A stretch of 64,000 nt of DNA from JALYRV01 sp040902895 (GCA_040902895.1 JBBDWL010000138.1:181535-245534), one strand, 5' to 3'; positions 1-8,743 are shown, numbered from the stretch's first letter. Notes: generated by a model from the letters alone, not told the origin. Numbers and translations are program-made.

Positions 1-92
1 GCGTGACGCTCGCGGCGGAGGCGATCGACTCCGGGACAGCGGCTGGCGTCCTCGACCGGCTTGTGGGCACGTCGCAGGAGGCCGCGGCGTGA
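1..92 (+). CDS. trpD: anthranilate phosphoribosyltransferase, C-terminal end (partial)
   Basis: The first 92 bases encode the last 29 residues of a protein that begins outside the window. The visible part contains AEAIDSGTA, which matches the conserved C-terminal helix of TrpD, the enzyme that transfers phosphoribosyl to anthranilate in tryptophan synthesis. The TGA stop at 90-92 overlaps the GTG start of trpC (GTGA), so the two are translationally coupled. The identification rests on this short tail plus its place directly before trpC-F-B-A. Confidence 0.8.
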   Translation, partial: VTLAAEAIDSGTAAGVLDRLVGTSQEAAA

Positions 93-970
93 GAGCCTCG
101 CTGCTGCGCACGATCGTCGCCGCCACCGAACGCGCCGTCACGGAGCGCGAGACGAAAGTCCCGCTCGCCGGCCTGCGCGTGGACCGAGCGCCGCGCAGAC
201 CGGCGCACGCGTTCAGGGCCGCCTTCGATGGGACGTCTCTCCGTCCGCGCATCATCGCGGAGTGCAAGCGGCGATCGCCCTCGAAGGGCATTCTTCGTGA
301 GGCCTACGATCCTGCCGCAATCGCGGCCGCGTACGAAGAAGCGGGCGCGGCGGCGGTCTCGGTGCTGACCGAGCCGGCCTTTTTCGATGGCGCGCTCGAG
401 CATCTGACGGCGGTGCGCGCGGCCGTGACGATTCCGGTGCTGCGCAAAGACTTCATCGTGTCGCGCTACCAGATTGCCGAGGCCCGTGCGGCCGGCGCCG
501 ACGCCGTGCTGCTGATCCTCGCCGCGCTCTCCGATGAGGCGTTGATCGATTTACTGCAGGCGGCGCGCGAGTTCGACCTCGACACGCTGGTCGAGACGCA
601 TGACCGCGCCGAGATTGCGCGCGCGGTCGATGCGGGCGCGGAGATCATCGGCGTCAACAGCCGCAACCTGCATACGCTCAAGGTGGATCCGAATCTTGCC
701 CGTGAACTCGCCGCCGCCATCCCGTCGACTGTGATCGGGATTGCGGAGAGCGGCATTCGTGATGCGACAGCCGTCTCGTCGCTCAGCGCGGCCGGATATC
801 GCGGTGTTCTGATCGGCGAGCAGTTCATGACGGCGCCAGATCCGGGCGCGGCGCTCAGAGAGCTGCTCGACGGAGTCCCTGACGGAGGCGCCGAGGACCG
901 GAGCGGGGCGAAGGGGTCCCCGCGAGCGACGAGGCCAGGCGGGGTGCAGGGGACCCCGCCGGAAATTTAG
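89..970 (+). CDS. trpC: indole-3-glycerol phosphate synthase with an extra C-terminal tail
   Basis: TrpC closes the ring of carboxyphenylaminodeoxyribulose phosphate to give indole-3-glycerol phosphate in the cytoplasm. The 293-residue product shows the family's (beta/alpha)8 motifs: AECKRRSPSKG near residues 57-67, LRKDFIV near 118, the VETH and VNSRNL strands, and the phosphate-binding AESGI near 222. The start is a GTG overlapping the trpD stop. Homologues normally end near residue 260, after the helix ending in LRELLDG. Here about 30 further residues rich in Gly, Pro and Arg follow, and they are encoded by a palindromic DNA repeat (913-957). trpF begins immediately after the TAG stop. Confidence 0.95.
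   Translation: MRASLLRTIVAATERAVTERETKVPLAGLRVDRAPRRPAHAFRAAFDGTSLRPRIIAECKRRSPSKGILREAYDPAAIAAAYEEAGAAAVSVLTEPAFFDGALEHLTAVRAAVTIPVLRKDFIVSRYQIAEARAAGADAVLLILAALSDEALIDLLQAAREFDLDTLVETHDRAEIARAVDAGAEIIGVNSRNLHTLKVDPNLARELAAAIPSTVIGIAESGIRDATAVSSLSAAGYRGVLIGEQFMTAPDPGAALRELLDGVPDGGAEDRSGAKGSPRATRPGGVQGTPPEI
913..957. repeat. palindromic repeat read in frame at the 3' end of trpC
   Basis: A 9-bp arm GGGGTCCCC (913-921) and its counterpart GGGGACCCC (949-957) flank 27 bases. The whole element lies inside the last 30 codons of trpC, beyond the end of the conserved enzyme fold. It adds a polar, Gly/Pro-rich tail without breaking the frame and ends 13 bases before trpF starts. Seen directly: the inverted arms and the abnormal tail. 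Inferred: insertion of a small dispersed palindrome. Confidence 0.7.
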
Positions 971-1603
971 ATGACAAGGATCAAGATCTGCGGCATTACG
1001 CGCCCGGAAGATGCACGGGCCGCGGCCGTCGCGGGGGCCTCGGCCATCGGTATGGTGTTCTGGCCCGGCAGTCCGCGCGCGATCGACACCGCCACGGCGC
1101 GGGCGATCGTGGCGGCGTTGCCGGCCGGCGTGCCGGCGATAGGTGTGTTCGTCAATCAGAGTGCTGCCGAGATCAACCGGATCATCCAGGAGGCAGGCCT
1201 CTTCGCCGTGCAGCTGCACGGGGACGAGCCCGTGGACATGATCGCGCAGATCACGCGGCCTGTCGTTCGCGCGATCTCGCTTGAGTCGCGAGCGCGTCTC
1301 GATGATCTGCCGGCGCACGTCACGGTGCTGCTCGACGCGCATGATTCCGATCGCCGCGGGGGCACCGGCCGCGTGATCGACTGGACCGCCGCGCGTGAGA
1401 TTGCCGCCGCGCGTCACGTGGTGCTCGCCGGAGGGCTGACGTCCGCCAACGTCGCGGAGGCGATCGCGGCCGTGCGGCCGTATGCCGTCGATGTCTCGAG
1501 CGGCGTCGAATCGGCGCCCGGCGTGAAAGACCATCGCCGGATCGAGCAGTTCGTCGCGGCAGTGAGACGAGCCGCCGAATCTGGAGAGGCGACATGGGCA
1601 TAG
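971..1603 (+). CDS. trpF: phosphoribosylanthranilate isomerase
   Basis: TrpF isomerises N-(5-phosphoribosyl)anthranilate to the carboxyphenylamino-ribulose form used by TrpC. The 210-residue protein has the usual length and begins with the diagnostic IKICGIT (catalytic Cys near residue 7). It contains VQLHGDE near 79 and the DVSSGVES phosphate-binding end near 174, with a catalytic Asp in LLDAHDS. The ATG directly follows the trpC stop, and the 3' end overlaps trpB by 10 bases. It is an ordinary member of the trp operon. Confidence 0.96.
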   Translation: MTRIKICGITRPEDARAAAVAGASAIGMVFWPGSPRAIDTATARAIVAALPAGVPAIGVFVNQSAAEINRIIQEAGLFAVQLHGDEPVDMIAQITRPVVRAISLESRARLDDLPAHVTVLLDAHDSDRRGGTGRVIDWTAAREIAAARHVVLAGGLTSANVAEAIAAVRPYAVDVSSGVESAPGVKDHRRIEQFVAAVRRAAESGEATWA

Positions 1604-2823
1604 ACGCCACACCGGTGTTCGGCCGGCGCGACCCGGATGCGCGCGGATACTTCGGCGAATTCGGCGGGCGGTTCGTGCCCGAAACGTTGTCCGCACCCGT
1701 GGCGGAGCTTCAGGCCGCGTACTTCGACGCGCGCGCCTCGTCCGAATTCCGCACCCACCTGAGCGAACTGCTGCGCACATTCGTGGGCAGGCCAACGTCA
1801 CTCACGCACGCCGAGCGTGCATCGTCAGAGTTGGGCATCACGGTATTTCTCAAGCGGGAGGACCTGGCGCACACCGGAGCGCACAAGATCAACAACGCCA
1901 TTGGTCAGGCGCTGCTCGCGCGCAAGATGGGCAAGCGCCGCGTGATCGCCGAGACCGGCGCGGGACAGCATGGCGTGGCGACGGCCACTGCGTGCGCGCT
2001 GCTCGGCCTCTCGTGCGTCGTCTACATGGGCGCCGATGACATGGTGCGCCAGGCGCTCAACGTATATCGGATGCAGCTGCTCGGCGCCGAGGTTGTACCC
2101 GTCGACAGTGGAACGCGCACGTTGAAGGATGCGATTAACGAAGCGATGCGCGACTGGGTGGCCAACGTGGGCGGCACGTACTACCTGCTCGGATCCGTTC
2201 TTGGCCCGCATCCCTATCCGCTGATGGTCCGCGAGTTTCAGTCGGTGATTGGCAACGAGGCGCGTCAACAGGTCCTGCTGGCCGCCGGCCGGCTGCCGGA
2301 TGTGGTCGTCGCATGCGTCGGCGGCGGCAGCAACGCCATGGGGATCTTCGACGCGTTCGTTGACGACCCGGGTGTGAGACTGGTGGGTGTGGAAGCCGGC
2401 GGCGAAGGCATCACGCCCGGGCGGCACGCGGCGCGGTTTGCCGGCGGAGCCCCCGGCGTGCTGCACGGCACGCGGAGCTACGTGCTGCAGGACGCCGACG
2501 GCAACATCGAGGCGACGCACTCGATTTCGGCCGGACTCGATTACGCATCGGTCGGACCCGAGCACGCGTGGCTGCAGGCACAGGGGCGCACCGAGTACGC
2601 CTATGCGACCGACGCCGAGGCGCTCGATGCCTTTCGATGGCTTGCGCGCACCGAGGGTCTGCTCGCGGCGCTCGAATCGTCGCACGCGATTGCGTGGGCG
2701 CGCCGCCGCGAGCTCGCGCCAGGTTCCGTATTGCTGGTGAACCTCTCAGGACGCGGCGATAAAGATGTCGATTCCGTGCGCCGGCTGGCGCCATCGGCAG
2801 AGGCCCTGGAGATGCGGCCATGA
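1594..2823 (+). CDS. trpB: tryptophan synthase beta chain
   Basis: TrpB is the PLP-dependent subunit that condenses indole with serine to form tryptophan. The 409-residue product carries the PLP lysine in HTGAHKINN near residue 97, the GQHGVATAT stretch and the phosphate-binding GGGSNAMG near 242. The N-terminus (GYFGEFGGRFVPETL) is typical of the TrpB1 type that pairs with TrpA. A GGAGAGG ribosome-binding site lies just before the ATG inside trpF. The gene overlaps trpA by four bases (ATGA), as expected for an alpha2beta2 complex made in equal amounts. Confidence 0.97.
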   Translation: MGIDATPVFGRRDPDARGYFGEFGGRFVPETLSAPVAELQAAYFDARASSEFRTHLSELLRTFVGRPTSLTHAERASSELGITVFLKREDLAHTGAHKINNAIGQALLARKMGKRRVIAETGAGQHGVATATACALLGLSCVVYMGADDMVRQALNVYRMQLLGAEVVPVDSGTRTLKDAINEAMRDWVANVGGTYYLLGSVLGPHPYPLMVREFQSVIGNEARQQVLLAAGRLPDVVVACVGGGSNAMGIFDAFVDDPGVRLVGVEAGGEGITPGRHAARFAGGAPGVLHGTRSYVLQDADGNIEATHSISAGLDYASVGPEHAWLQAQGRTEYAYATDAEALDAFRWLARTEGLLAALESSHAIAWARRRELAPGSVLLVNLSGRGDKDVDSVRRLAPSAEALEMRP

Positions 2824-3650
2824 GTCGCATTCAGGAGGCGTTCGCCAGGATCGCAGCATCGAGCCGGCCCGGACTGGTGGCGTACGTGACGGCTGGCGAT
2901 CCCGATCTCGAGACGACAGGCCGGATCGTGCAGGCCATTGATGCCGCCGGCGCGGGTGTCATCGAGATCGGTGTGCCGTTCTCCGATCCGCTCGCCGACG
3001 GACCGGTGATTCAGCGCGCATCCGAGCGCGCGCTCGCGGCCGGCGCCAGTCTCGGCAAGACGCTCTCGCTGATCTCGTACGTCCGCCCGGGCGTGACGGC
3101 GCCCATCGTGCTGTTCACGTACGCGAACCCCGTGCTTCGCATGGGTGTCGACGCCTTCGTCGATCGCGCTCAGCAGGCCGGTGTCGACGGCGTGCTCATG
3201 CTCGACCTGCCGATCGAAGAGGCGGAGACGTTCAATCGCAGTCTGGAATCGGCCGGCATGGATCTCATCTGCCTGCTCAGTCCCACCAGCACGCCGGAAC
3301 GCATTCAGGCCGCCGCCCGCGTCGGCCGCGGGTTTCTCTATGCCATTTCCCGATTGGGCGTCACCGGCGCGCGCGCCGAGATGGACGGAGGCGCCGCGGA
3401 TCTGGTCGCGCGCATCCGCAATCACACCGGCCTGCCAGTCGCGCTCGGGTTTGGTCTTTCGCGGCCTGAGCACGTGCAGGCCGCCTGCCGTTACGCGGAC
3501 GCCGCGGTCGTCGGCAGCGCGCTCGTGCAGCGCATCGCCGAGGCGTCCGAGAATGGGGATGACCCCGCTGAGGCCGCAGGCGCGTTCGTCAGCTGGCTGA
3601 TGGGTTCGTCGACCCAGGCGGCACCGGTCCGCGCGGCCCATCGGTCATGA
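2820..3650 (+). CDS. trpA: tryptophan synthase alpha chain
   Basis: TrpA cleaves indole-3-glycerol phosphate and channels indole to TrpB. The 276-residue protein shows AYVTAGDPD near residue 20, the catalytic Glu in IEIGVPFSDPLADGP near 48, the catalytic Asp in VLMLDLPIEE near 128, and GFGLSRPEH near 212 in the phosphate site. The start overlaps trpB (ATGA) and the end overlaps the chorismate mutase gene (ATGA), so these genes are read as one coupled message. Confidence 0.96.
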   Translation: MSRIQEAFARIAASSRPGLVAYVTAGDPDLETTGRIVQAIDAAGAGVIEIGVPFSDPLADGPVIQRASERALAAGASLGKTLSLISYVRPGVTAPIVLFTYANPVLRMGVDAFVDRAQQAGVDGVLMLDLPIEEAETFNRSLESAGMDLICLLSPTSTPERIQAAARVGRGFLYAISRLGVTGARAEMDGGAADLVARIRNHTGLPVALGFGLSRPEHVQAACRYADAAVVGSALVQRIAEASENGDDPAEAAGAFVSWLMGSSTQAAPVRAAHRS

Positions 3651-3985
3651 CAGAGGATACGCGGGCACGCATGGAGGGGCTGCGCGGCCGCATCGATGAG
3701 ATCGATGAACGGCTCGTGGAGCTGCTCAGCGAGCGCGCCGAGTGCGCGTTAGGCATCGGCGAGCTGAAGCGCGCGCTTCGGCTCGCGATCTACCAGCCGG
3801 CGCGAGAGGCCGAAGTCCTCGCGCATGTCTGCGCGATCAATCGCGGCCCGCTCGACAACGAGGCGATTCGGCGTCTGTTCGAACGCGTGATCGACGAAGC
3901 GCGCCGACTGGAAGGGATCGCGGCCCGAGACGAAGCAGGCCGTCTCGATCGCAACGCGACGGGAACGGTACAATCGGAAGATTAG
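3647..3985 (+). CDS. chorismate mutase (AroQ fold)
   Basis: This 112-residue all-helical protein converts chorismate to prephenate, the branch point to phenylalanine and tyrosine. The first helix contains LRGRIDEIDERLVELLSER, which includes the Arg used to bind substrate. A later stretch, YQPAREAEVL, matches the second active-site helix of the AroQ class. It stands alone, not fused to a dehydratase or dehydrogenase. It is coupled to trpA by an ATGA overlap and followed by aroF and tyrA, which links tryptophan and tyrosine synthesis in one transcript. Confidence 0.88.
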   Translation: MTEDTRARMEGLRGRIDEIDERLVELLSERAECALGIGELKRALRLAIYQPAREAEVLAHVCAINRGPLDNEAIRRLFERVIDEARRLEGIAARDEAGRLDRNATGTVQSED

Positions 3986-3993
3986 GTGAAGAC

Positions 3994-5040
3994 ATGGTTG
4001 TCGTAATGGAAGAACGCGCGTCGGAAGAGCAGATTCAGAACGTGATCTCGCACCTGCTCGAAATGGGGTTCGACATACACAGGTCAACCGGCGCCCTGCG
4101 CACGGTCATCGGGGCCGTGGGCGGCTCGCAGGGCGATCCGCGTTTGATTGAGGTCAAACCGGGCGTGCATGAAGTGCTGCGCATCAGCGAGCCCTACAAA
4201 CTCGCCAGCCGCACGTTCAAGCCCGAGACCACCGTGATCACGCTCGACGATGTGAGGATTGGCGGGGATGAGGTCGTGGTCATGGCGGGGCCGTGCTCGG
4301 CCGAGAGCGACGAGCAGGTCGAGGCGTCGGCCGCGGCGGTCAAACGCGCGGGCGCAAAGATTCTGCGCGGCGGCGCCTTCAAGCCGCGCTCCTCGCCATA
4401 CAGCTTCCAGGGCCTGGGCGAGGAGGGCCTTCGCATGCTTCGCGCGGCGGCCGATCGCCACAGCCTGAAGCTGATTACCGAGATCATGGATCTCTCGCAG
4501 CTCGACCTGATCGACAAGTACGCCGACATTCTGCAGGTCGGCGCGCGGAACATGCAGAACTTCACGCTGCTGCGCGAGCTCGGTCACACCCGCAAGCCCG
4601 TGCTGCTCAAGCGCGGTATCTCCGCCACGATCGAAGAGTGGCTGCTGTCGGCCGAGTACGTGCTCTCGGGCGGCAACATGCAGGTGATGCTCTGCGAGCG
4701 CGGGATCCGGACCTTCGAGACCGCAACGCGTAATACCTTCGATATTTCGGCAATTCCGGTGGTCAAGAAGTTGAGCCATCTGCCCGTGCTGGCCGATCCG
4801 AGCCATGGCGCCGGCCGCCGCGACATGGTCGCGCCGATGGCCCGCGCTGCGGTGGCCGCCGGGGCAGACGGCCTCATCATCGAGGTGCACTCGGATCCCG
4901 ATCACGCCTTGTCGGACGGCGCGCAATCGATGTTCCCGTCGCAGTTCGATCGACTCATGGCGGAGCTGCGCATCATTGCCCCCGCGATTGGCCGCAGCAT
5001 CTGCGTGGAGCAGGTCGCGCGAAGAGGATGGGGTCGGTAG
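3994..5040 (+). CDS. aroF: 3-deoxy-7-phosphoheptulonate (DAHP) synthase, type I-beta
   Basis: This enzyme condenses phosphoenolpyruvate and erythrose 4-phosphate in the first step of the shikimate pathway. The start chosen is ATG 3994, giving 348 residues. Longer readings upstream would only re-read the chorismate mutase gene in another frame. Residues 1-90 resemble the ferredoxin-like regulatory domain of the Thermotoga-type enzyme (ASEEQIQNVI). The barrel follows, with AGPCSAES near 92, GAFKPRSSPY near 124, the conserved GARNMQNF, KRGI and DPSHGAGRRD. The N-terminal domain suggests feedback control by an aromatic amino acid, though which one cannot be read here. Confidence 0.93.
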   Translation: MVVVMEERASEEQIQNVISHLLEMGFDIHRSTGALRTVIGAVGGSQGDPRLIEVKPGVHEVLRISEPYKLASRTFKPETTVITLDDVRIGGDEVVVMAGPCSAESDEQVEASAAAVKRAGAKILRGGAFKPRSSPYSFQGLGEEGLRMLRAAADRHSLKLITEIMDLSQLDLIDKYADILQVGARNMQNFTLLRELGHTRKPVLLKRGISATIEEWLLSAEYVLSGGNMQVMLCERGIRTFETATRNTFDISAIPVVKKLSHLPVLADPSHGAGRRDMVAPMARAAVAAGADGLIIEVHSDPDHALSDGAQSMFPSQFDRLMAELRIIAPAIGRSICVEQVARRGWGR

Positions 5041-5043
5041 GGA

Positions 5044-5874
5044 TTGCCGATCCGCCGTGTCGTGATCGCGGGGCTTGGGCTGATCGGTGGTTCAGTCGCG
5101 CTGACCGTTCGACGGACGATGCCGGGCGTCGCCCTTGCGGCGTGGGACGATGCGCCCGTGATCACGGAAGGACTCCGCCGCGCTGTGATCGACGCAGCCT
5201 GCCGGCCCGACGATCTTGAATCCGGCGATCTCCTGATCCTTGCCGCGCCTCCGATGGGCAGTCTCTACGTTCTCGATTCGCTGAAGGCGTTGCCGCCCGA
5301 CATTGTCGTTACCGACGTGGTCAGCACCAAGCGCGTGATCGTCGAGGCGGCCGCCGCGAAGCGGCTGCCATTCGCCGGAGGGCATCCCATGGCGGGCGCC
5401 GAGCGTTCGGGCCTCCAGCATGCGACAGACGATCTCTTTACAGACAAACCCTGGTTTCTGTCGGATGCGGGCGCGGGCGACGAGGTGAACGACACGGTCG
5501 AGGAATTCGTGCGGTCGCTGGGGGCGCTGCCGGAATGGATCGACGCCACCGAGCATGATCGCGTGATGGCCGCGATCAGTCACTTGCCGCAGGTGACCGC
5601 CAGCGCCCTGATCACGGTGGCCGCGCAGCTCGCGGGACGTTCGAATCTCGATCTTGCCGGCAGCGGACTGCGCGACACGACCCGGCTGGCATCGAGCGAC
5701 GCGGAGCTCTGGGCGCAGATCGCCGCGTCGAACGCACCCGAGCTGGCGCGCGCCGTGCGCTTGCTGCGCGAGCAGCTCGAGCGCGTCGAGCGATCGCTCG
5801 ATGCGGCCGAGCCGCTCAACGACTTCTTCGCGGCTGGCCGGCGCGCCCGTGGACAGCTTGACAGCAACTCTTAA
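5044..5874 (+). CDS. tyrA: prephenate dehydrogenase
   Basis: TyrA oxidatively decarboxylates prephenate to 4-hydroxyphenylpyruvate, the precursor of tyrosine. The 276-residue protein begins at a TTG with a Rossmann nucleotide-binding motif GLGLIGGS. It contains DVVSTK, the substrate-binding GGHPMAGAERSG near residue 116, and SHLPQ near 180, all typical of the family. There is no fused mutase or ACT domain. It lies three bases after aroF and is the last gene of the aromatic operon. An AT-rich stretch (5870-5905) with repeats of CTTAA follows. Confidence 0.93.
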   Translation: MPIRRVVIAGLGLIGGSVALTVRRTMPGVALAAWDDAPVITEGLRRAVIDAACRPDDLESGDLLILAAPPMGSLYVLDSLKALPPDIVVTDVVSTKRVIVEAAAAKRLPFAGGHPMAGAERSGLQHATDDLFTDKPWFLSDAGAGDEVNDTVEEFVRSLGALPEWIDATEHDRVMAAISHLPQVTASALITVAAQLAGRSNLDLAGSGLRDTTRLASSDAELWAQIAASNAPELARAVRLLREQLERVERSLDAAEPLNDFFAAGRRARGQLDSNS

Positions 5875-5909
5875 CTCTTAATTCACCAACTCTTGATTAC
5901 TATTAACCA

Positions 5910-7880
5910 GTGCGTGTGGGTGCGGAAGGGCCGCTGTGGCGGCCGTCGGCGGAGCGAGTGGCCGGCGCCCGTCTGACCGCATTCACTGCATTTCTTGCCG
6001 ACGCGCATCACGGTCCCTTCCCGTCCTACGCCGACCTCCAGCGTTTTTCGATCGATCAGCGCGATGTCTTCTGGGAGGCCGTGTGGCGATTCTGCGGCGT
6101 ACTCGGCAAGCAGGCCGATGGCCATCGCGCCGCCCGAATCCTCGTCGGCGATGCGATGCCGGGCGCGCGGTATTTTCCCGATGCCACGCTGAACTTCGCC
6201 GAGAACCTGTTGCGGCGGCGCGGTCCGGAAGACGCGGTCGTGTTTCTTCGCGAGGATGGCGACCCGCGCAGACTCAGCGCAGCCGAGCTGTTTGCCGAAG
6301 TCTCGAAAATCGCGGCGCTGTTGAGAGAGTGGGGCATCCGTCCCGGGGACCGCGTCGCCGGGTATCTGCCGAATATTCCCGAAGCCATCGTCGCGGCGCT
6401 GGCCGCGGCATCGATCGGCGCCGTGTGGAGCTCATGCTCGCCCGACTTCGGCGTGCAGGGCATCCTCGACCGCTTCGGTCAGATCGAGCCGCGCGTGCTG
6501 TTCGCGGCCGACGGATATCTCTATGGCGGCAAGCAGCATGACTGCCTCGCGCGCGTGCGCGACGTCGTCGCTCGCATCCCATCGGTCGAGCGCGTCGTGA
6601 TCGTGCCGTTCGTCTCGGACGCCCCGGTGCTCGACGGCATTCCGGGCGTGTTGAACTGGGACGATGCCACCGCGGACGAGGGATGCGCGATCGCGTTCGA
6701 GCCGCTGCCGTTCAATCATCCGCTGTACATCCTGTATTCGTCGGGCACGACGGGCGTGCCGAAATGCATCGTGCATGGCGCCGGCGGGACGCTGCTGCAG
6801 CACCTGAAAGAGCACCAGCTGCACTGCGACATCAGGCCTGACGACCGCGTCTTCTATTTCACGACGTGCGGCTGGATGATGTGGAACTGGCTCGTCACGG
6901 CGCTGGCGTCCGAGGCCGCGCTGCTGTTGTTCGACGGCTCCCCGTTTCACCCTGACGGCAGCACGCTCTTCTCATATGCGGCGGCAGAGCGAATGACGCT
7001 CTTCGGTACGTCCGCGAAGTTCATCGATGCCGTCGCCAAAGCGGGCCTGAAGCCAGGCGAAACCCATGACCTGTCGACCGTGAGGACGCTGACGTCGACC
7101 GGGTCGCCGCTCTCGCCCGAGAGCTTCGATTTCGTCTATCGCGACATCAAGCCCGACATCCACCTCGCTTCCATCTCGGGCGGTACCGACATCGTCAGCT
7201 GCTTCGTGGGCGGGATCCCGACGGCGCCGGTCTGGCGCGGCGAGATTCAGGCGAAAGCGCTCGGGATGGCGGTGGCGGTCTTCGATCCCGCGGGCCGCCG
7301 AATCGTCGGTCAGAAAGGGGAGCTGGTCTGCACGCGGTCGTTTCCGTCGATGCCTGTCGGATTCTGGAACGATCCCGGAGGGCAGCGCTATCGCGCGGCG
7401 TATTTCGAGCACTATCCAGGCGTGTGGCGGCATGGCGACTGGGTTGAAGAGACCGACCGCGGCGGCTTTGTCATCTATGGCCGCTCTGACGCGACCCTGA
7501 ATCCGGGCGGGGTCCGTATCGGCACCGCGGAGATCTACCGCCAGGTGGAGCAGCTCGACGACATTCTCGAAAGTCTGGTGATCGGTCAGCAGTGGCAGGG
7601 TGACGAGCGGATCGTGCTGTTCGTGCGGCTGCGGCCCGGCGCGGTGCTCGATCCGGCGCTCGAGGCCCGCGTGCGCGCCGCCCTCCGGCAGAATACGTCG
7701 CCGCGCCATGTGCCGGCGAAGATCGTGCAGGTCGACGATATCCCGCGCACGAAGAGTGGGAAGATCGTCGAGCTCGCCGTGCGCGCCATCGTGCATGGCG
7801 ATCCCGTACCCAATCTCGAGGCGCTGGCCAATCCCGCTGCGCTGGATCACTTCAGGGACAGGATGGAACTGACGACATGA
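5910..7880 (+). CDS. aacS: acetoacetate-CoA ligase (acetoacetyl-CoA synthetase)
   Basis: This is an AMP-forming enzyme that activates acetoacetate with ATP and CoA. The 656 residues match the family's usual length of about 650. The N-terminal part (FSIDQRDVFWEAVW, FPDATLNFAENLL) is characteristic of acetoacetyl-CoA rather than acetyl-CoA synthetases. The adenylation core has the P-loop YSSGTTGVPK near residue 272 and TCGWMMWNW. The C-terminal catalytic Lys lies in RTKSGK near 613. The start is a GTG at 5910. It probably lets the cell use ketone bodies or recycle storage polymer. It overlaps the next gene by four bases. Confidence 0.9.
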   Translation: MRVGAEGPLWRPSAERVAGARLTAFTAFLADAHHGPFPSYADLQRFSIDQRDVFWEAVWRFCGVLGKQADGHRAARILVGDAMPGARYFPDATLNFAENLLRRRGPEDAVVFLREDGDPRRLSAAELFAEVSKIAALLREWGIRPGDRVAGYLPNIPEAIVAALAAASIGAVWSSCSPDFGVQGILDRFGQIEPRVLFAADGYLYGGKQHDCLARVRDVVARIPSVERVVIVPFVSDAPVLDGIPGVLNWDDATADEGCAIAFEPLPFNHPLYILYSSGTTGVPKCIVHGAGGTLLQHLKEHQLHCDIRPDDRVFYFTTCGWMMWNWLVTALASEAALLLFDGSPFHPDGSTLFSYAAAERMTLFGTSAKFIDAVAKAGLKPGETHDLSTVRTLTSTGSPLSPESFDFVYRDIKPDIHLASISGGTDIVSCFVGGIPTAPVWRGEIQAKALGMAVAVFDPAGRRIVGQKGELVCTRSFPSMPVGFWNDPGGQRYRAAYFEHYPGVWRHGDWVEETDRGGFVIYGRSDATLNPGGVRIGTAEIYRQVEQLDDILESLVIGQQWQGDERIVLFVRLRPGAVLDPALEARVRAALRQNTSPRHVPAKIVQVDDIPRTKSGKIVELAVRAIVHGDPVPNLEALANPAALDHFRDRMELTT

Positions 7881-8293
7881 CGCGTGCTGACGTGCATCTG
7901 CTTCGGCTGCCCGACGCGATCCGGGATGCGTTGATTGCGCACGCCGAGCGCGAGGCCCCCCATGAATGCTGCGGCTTGTTGATCGGGAAAGGCAACACCG
8001 TCAGAGAGGCGCATCCGGCTCGCAACAAGATGGCAAGCCAGACGCGGTTCCAGATCAATCCTGCGGATCACTTCGTGGCGATCAGGAAGGCGCGGGCCGC
8101 CGGCCTCGAGGTGATCGGCGCGTATCATTCGCATCCTGATTCCGCGGCGCTGCCGTCAGCGCGCGATCTGGCTGAGGCGTCCGAGGGTGCTCCGGTGATG
8201 CTGATCGTGTCGCTGGTGCCGCCCGCACCGGTGGTGCGGGCGTTTCTGCTCGAGCCGAACGGCTCGAAGGAACTCAGACTGGTCAGGGCCTAG
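7877..8293 (+). CDS. M67/JAMM-family metallopeptidase
   Basis: The 138-residue protein has a complete JAMM zinc-site signature: the Glu in PHECCGLLIG near residue 26 and HSHPDSAALPSARD near 83-96, which supply the two His, the Ser and the Asp of the catalytic site. Free-standing bacterial proteins of this type are known to process ubiquitin-like sulfur carriers (CysO/ThiS type), but no such carrier gene lies nearby, so the substrate is unknown. The start overlaps the ligase stop (ATGA), so the two genes are co-transcribed, although no metabolic link is obvious. Confidence 0.85.
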   Translation: MTRADVHLLRLPDAIRDALIAHAEREAPHECCGLLIGKGNTVREAHPARNKMASQTRFQINPADHFVAIRKARAAGLEVIGAYHSHPDSAALPSARDLAEASEGAPVMLIVSLVPPAPVVRAFLLEPNGSKELRLVRA

Positions 8294-8301
8294 CGGAGCG
8301 C

Positions 8302-8703
8302 TTATCGCGGGCGGACAGTGACCTTGGTTCTGGCGGAGGCGACCACTTTGTCGCGCTGCTTCAGCCGGAACTGCACGTCATACACGCCGTCGATGTTGTA
8401 TTTGTGCTGGATGGCGTAGCGCCGCCGGATTTCGCTCTTGCCTGCCTCGAACGGCTCGCAATCGTCAGATGCTTCCGAGCGCGTGCCGTCGGCCCAGTCC
8501 CATTCCACCGACGCGCAGTAAAACTCTTCGTAATCGTTGTCGCCGTCGCGAAGTTCGGCGGTCAACGTGAAGGTCGCGGGCGCGAACGCCATCGGGGGAC
8601 TCGCGCGCAGCGTGACCTTGGGGCGTTTGGGCTTTTCCTGTGCCCCGACCGCGCCGCCAAGCGCAACCAGCGACGCTGCGATGGCGAGGACGGCCGCCTT
8701 CAT
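8302..8703 (-). CDS. small secreted protein, PKD-like, function unknown
   Basis: The start chosen is the ATG at 8703 because it gives a clean signal peptide (MKAAVLAIAASLVALGG, then AQ). The mature part of about 110 residues looks like a single beta-sandwich. It contains ASVEWDWADGTRSE and the QHKYNIDGVYDVQFRL motif seen in PKD-type domains of surface proteins. Two Cys (in FYCASV and DDCEPF) could form a disulfide. The gene is divergent from pepA and shares the short control region 8704-8743 with it. No specific function can be assigned. Confidence 0.75.
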   Translation of the reverse strand: MKAAVLAIAASLVALGGAVGAQEKPKRPKVTLRASPPMAFAPATFTLTAELRDGDNDYEEFYCASVEWDWADGTRSEASDDCEPFEAGKSEIRRRYAIQHKYNIDGVYDVQFRLKQRDKVVASARTKVTVRPR

Positions 8704-8743
8704 ACAAAAACGCTGCGGTAGAATCATGCTGGTTCCTGACAGT

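Noticed and set aside
551..1801. Long antisense frame opposite trpC/trpF (416 codons)
   Set aside because: In high-GC DNA the opposite strand of real genes is often open. The product is Arg-rich without motifs, and the plus-strand genes are certain.
5870..5909. AT-rich CTTAA repeats after tyrA as a possible promoter or mobile repeat
   Set aside because: Too short and irregular to call; no convincing -35/-10 pair or inverted arms.
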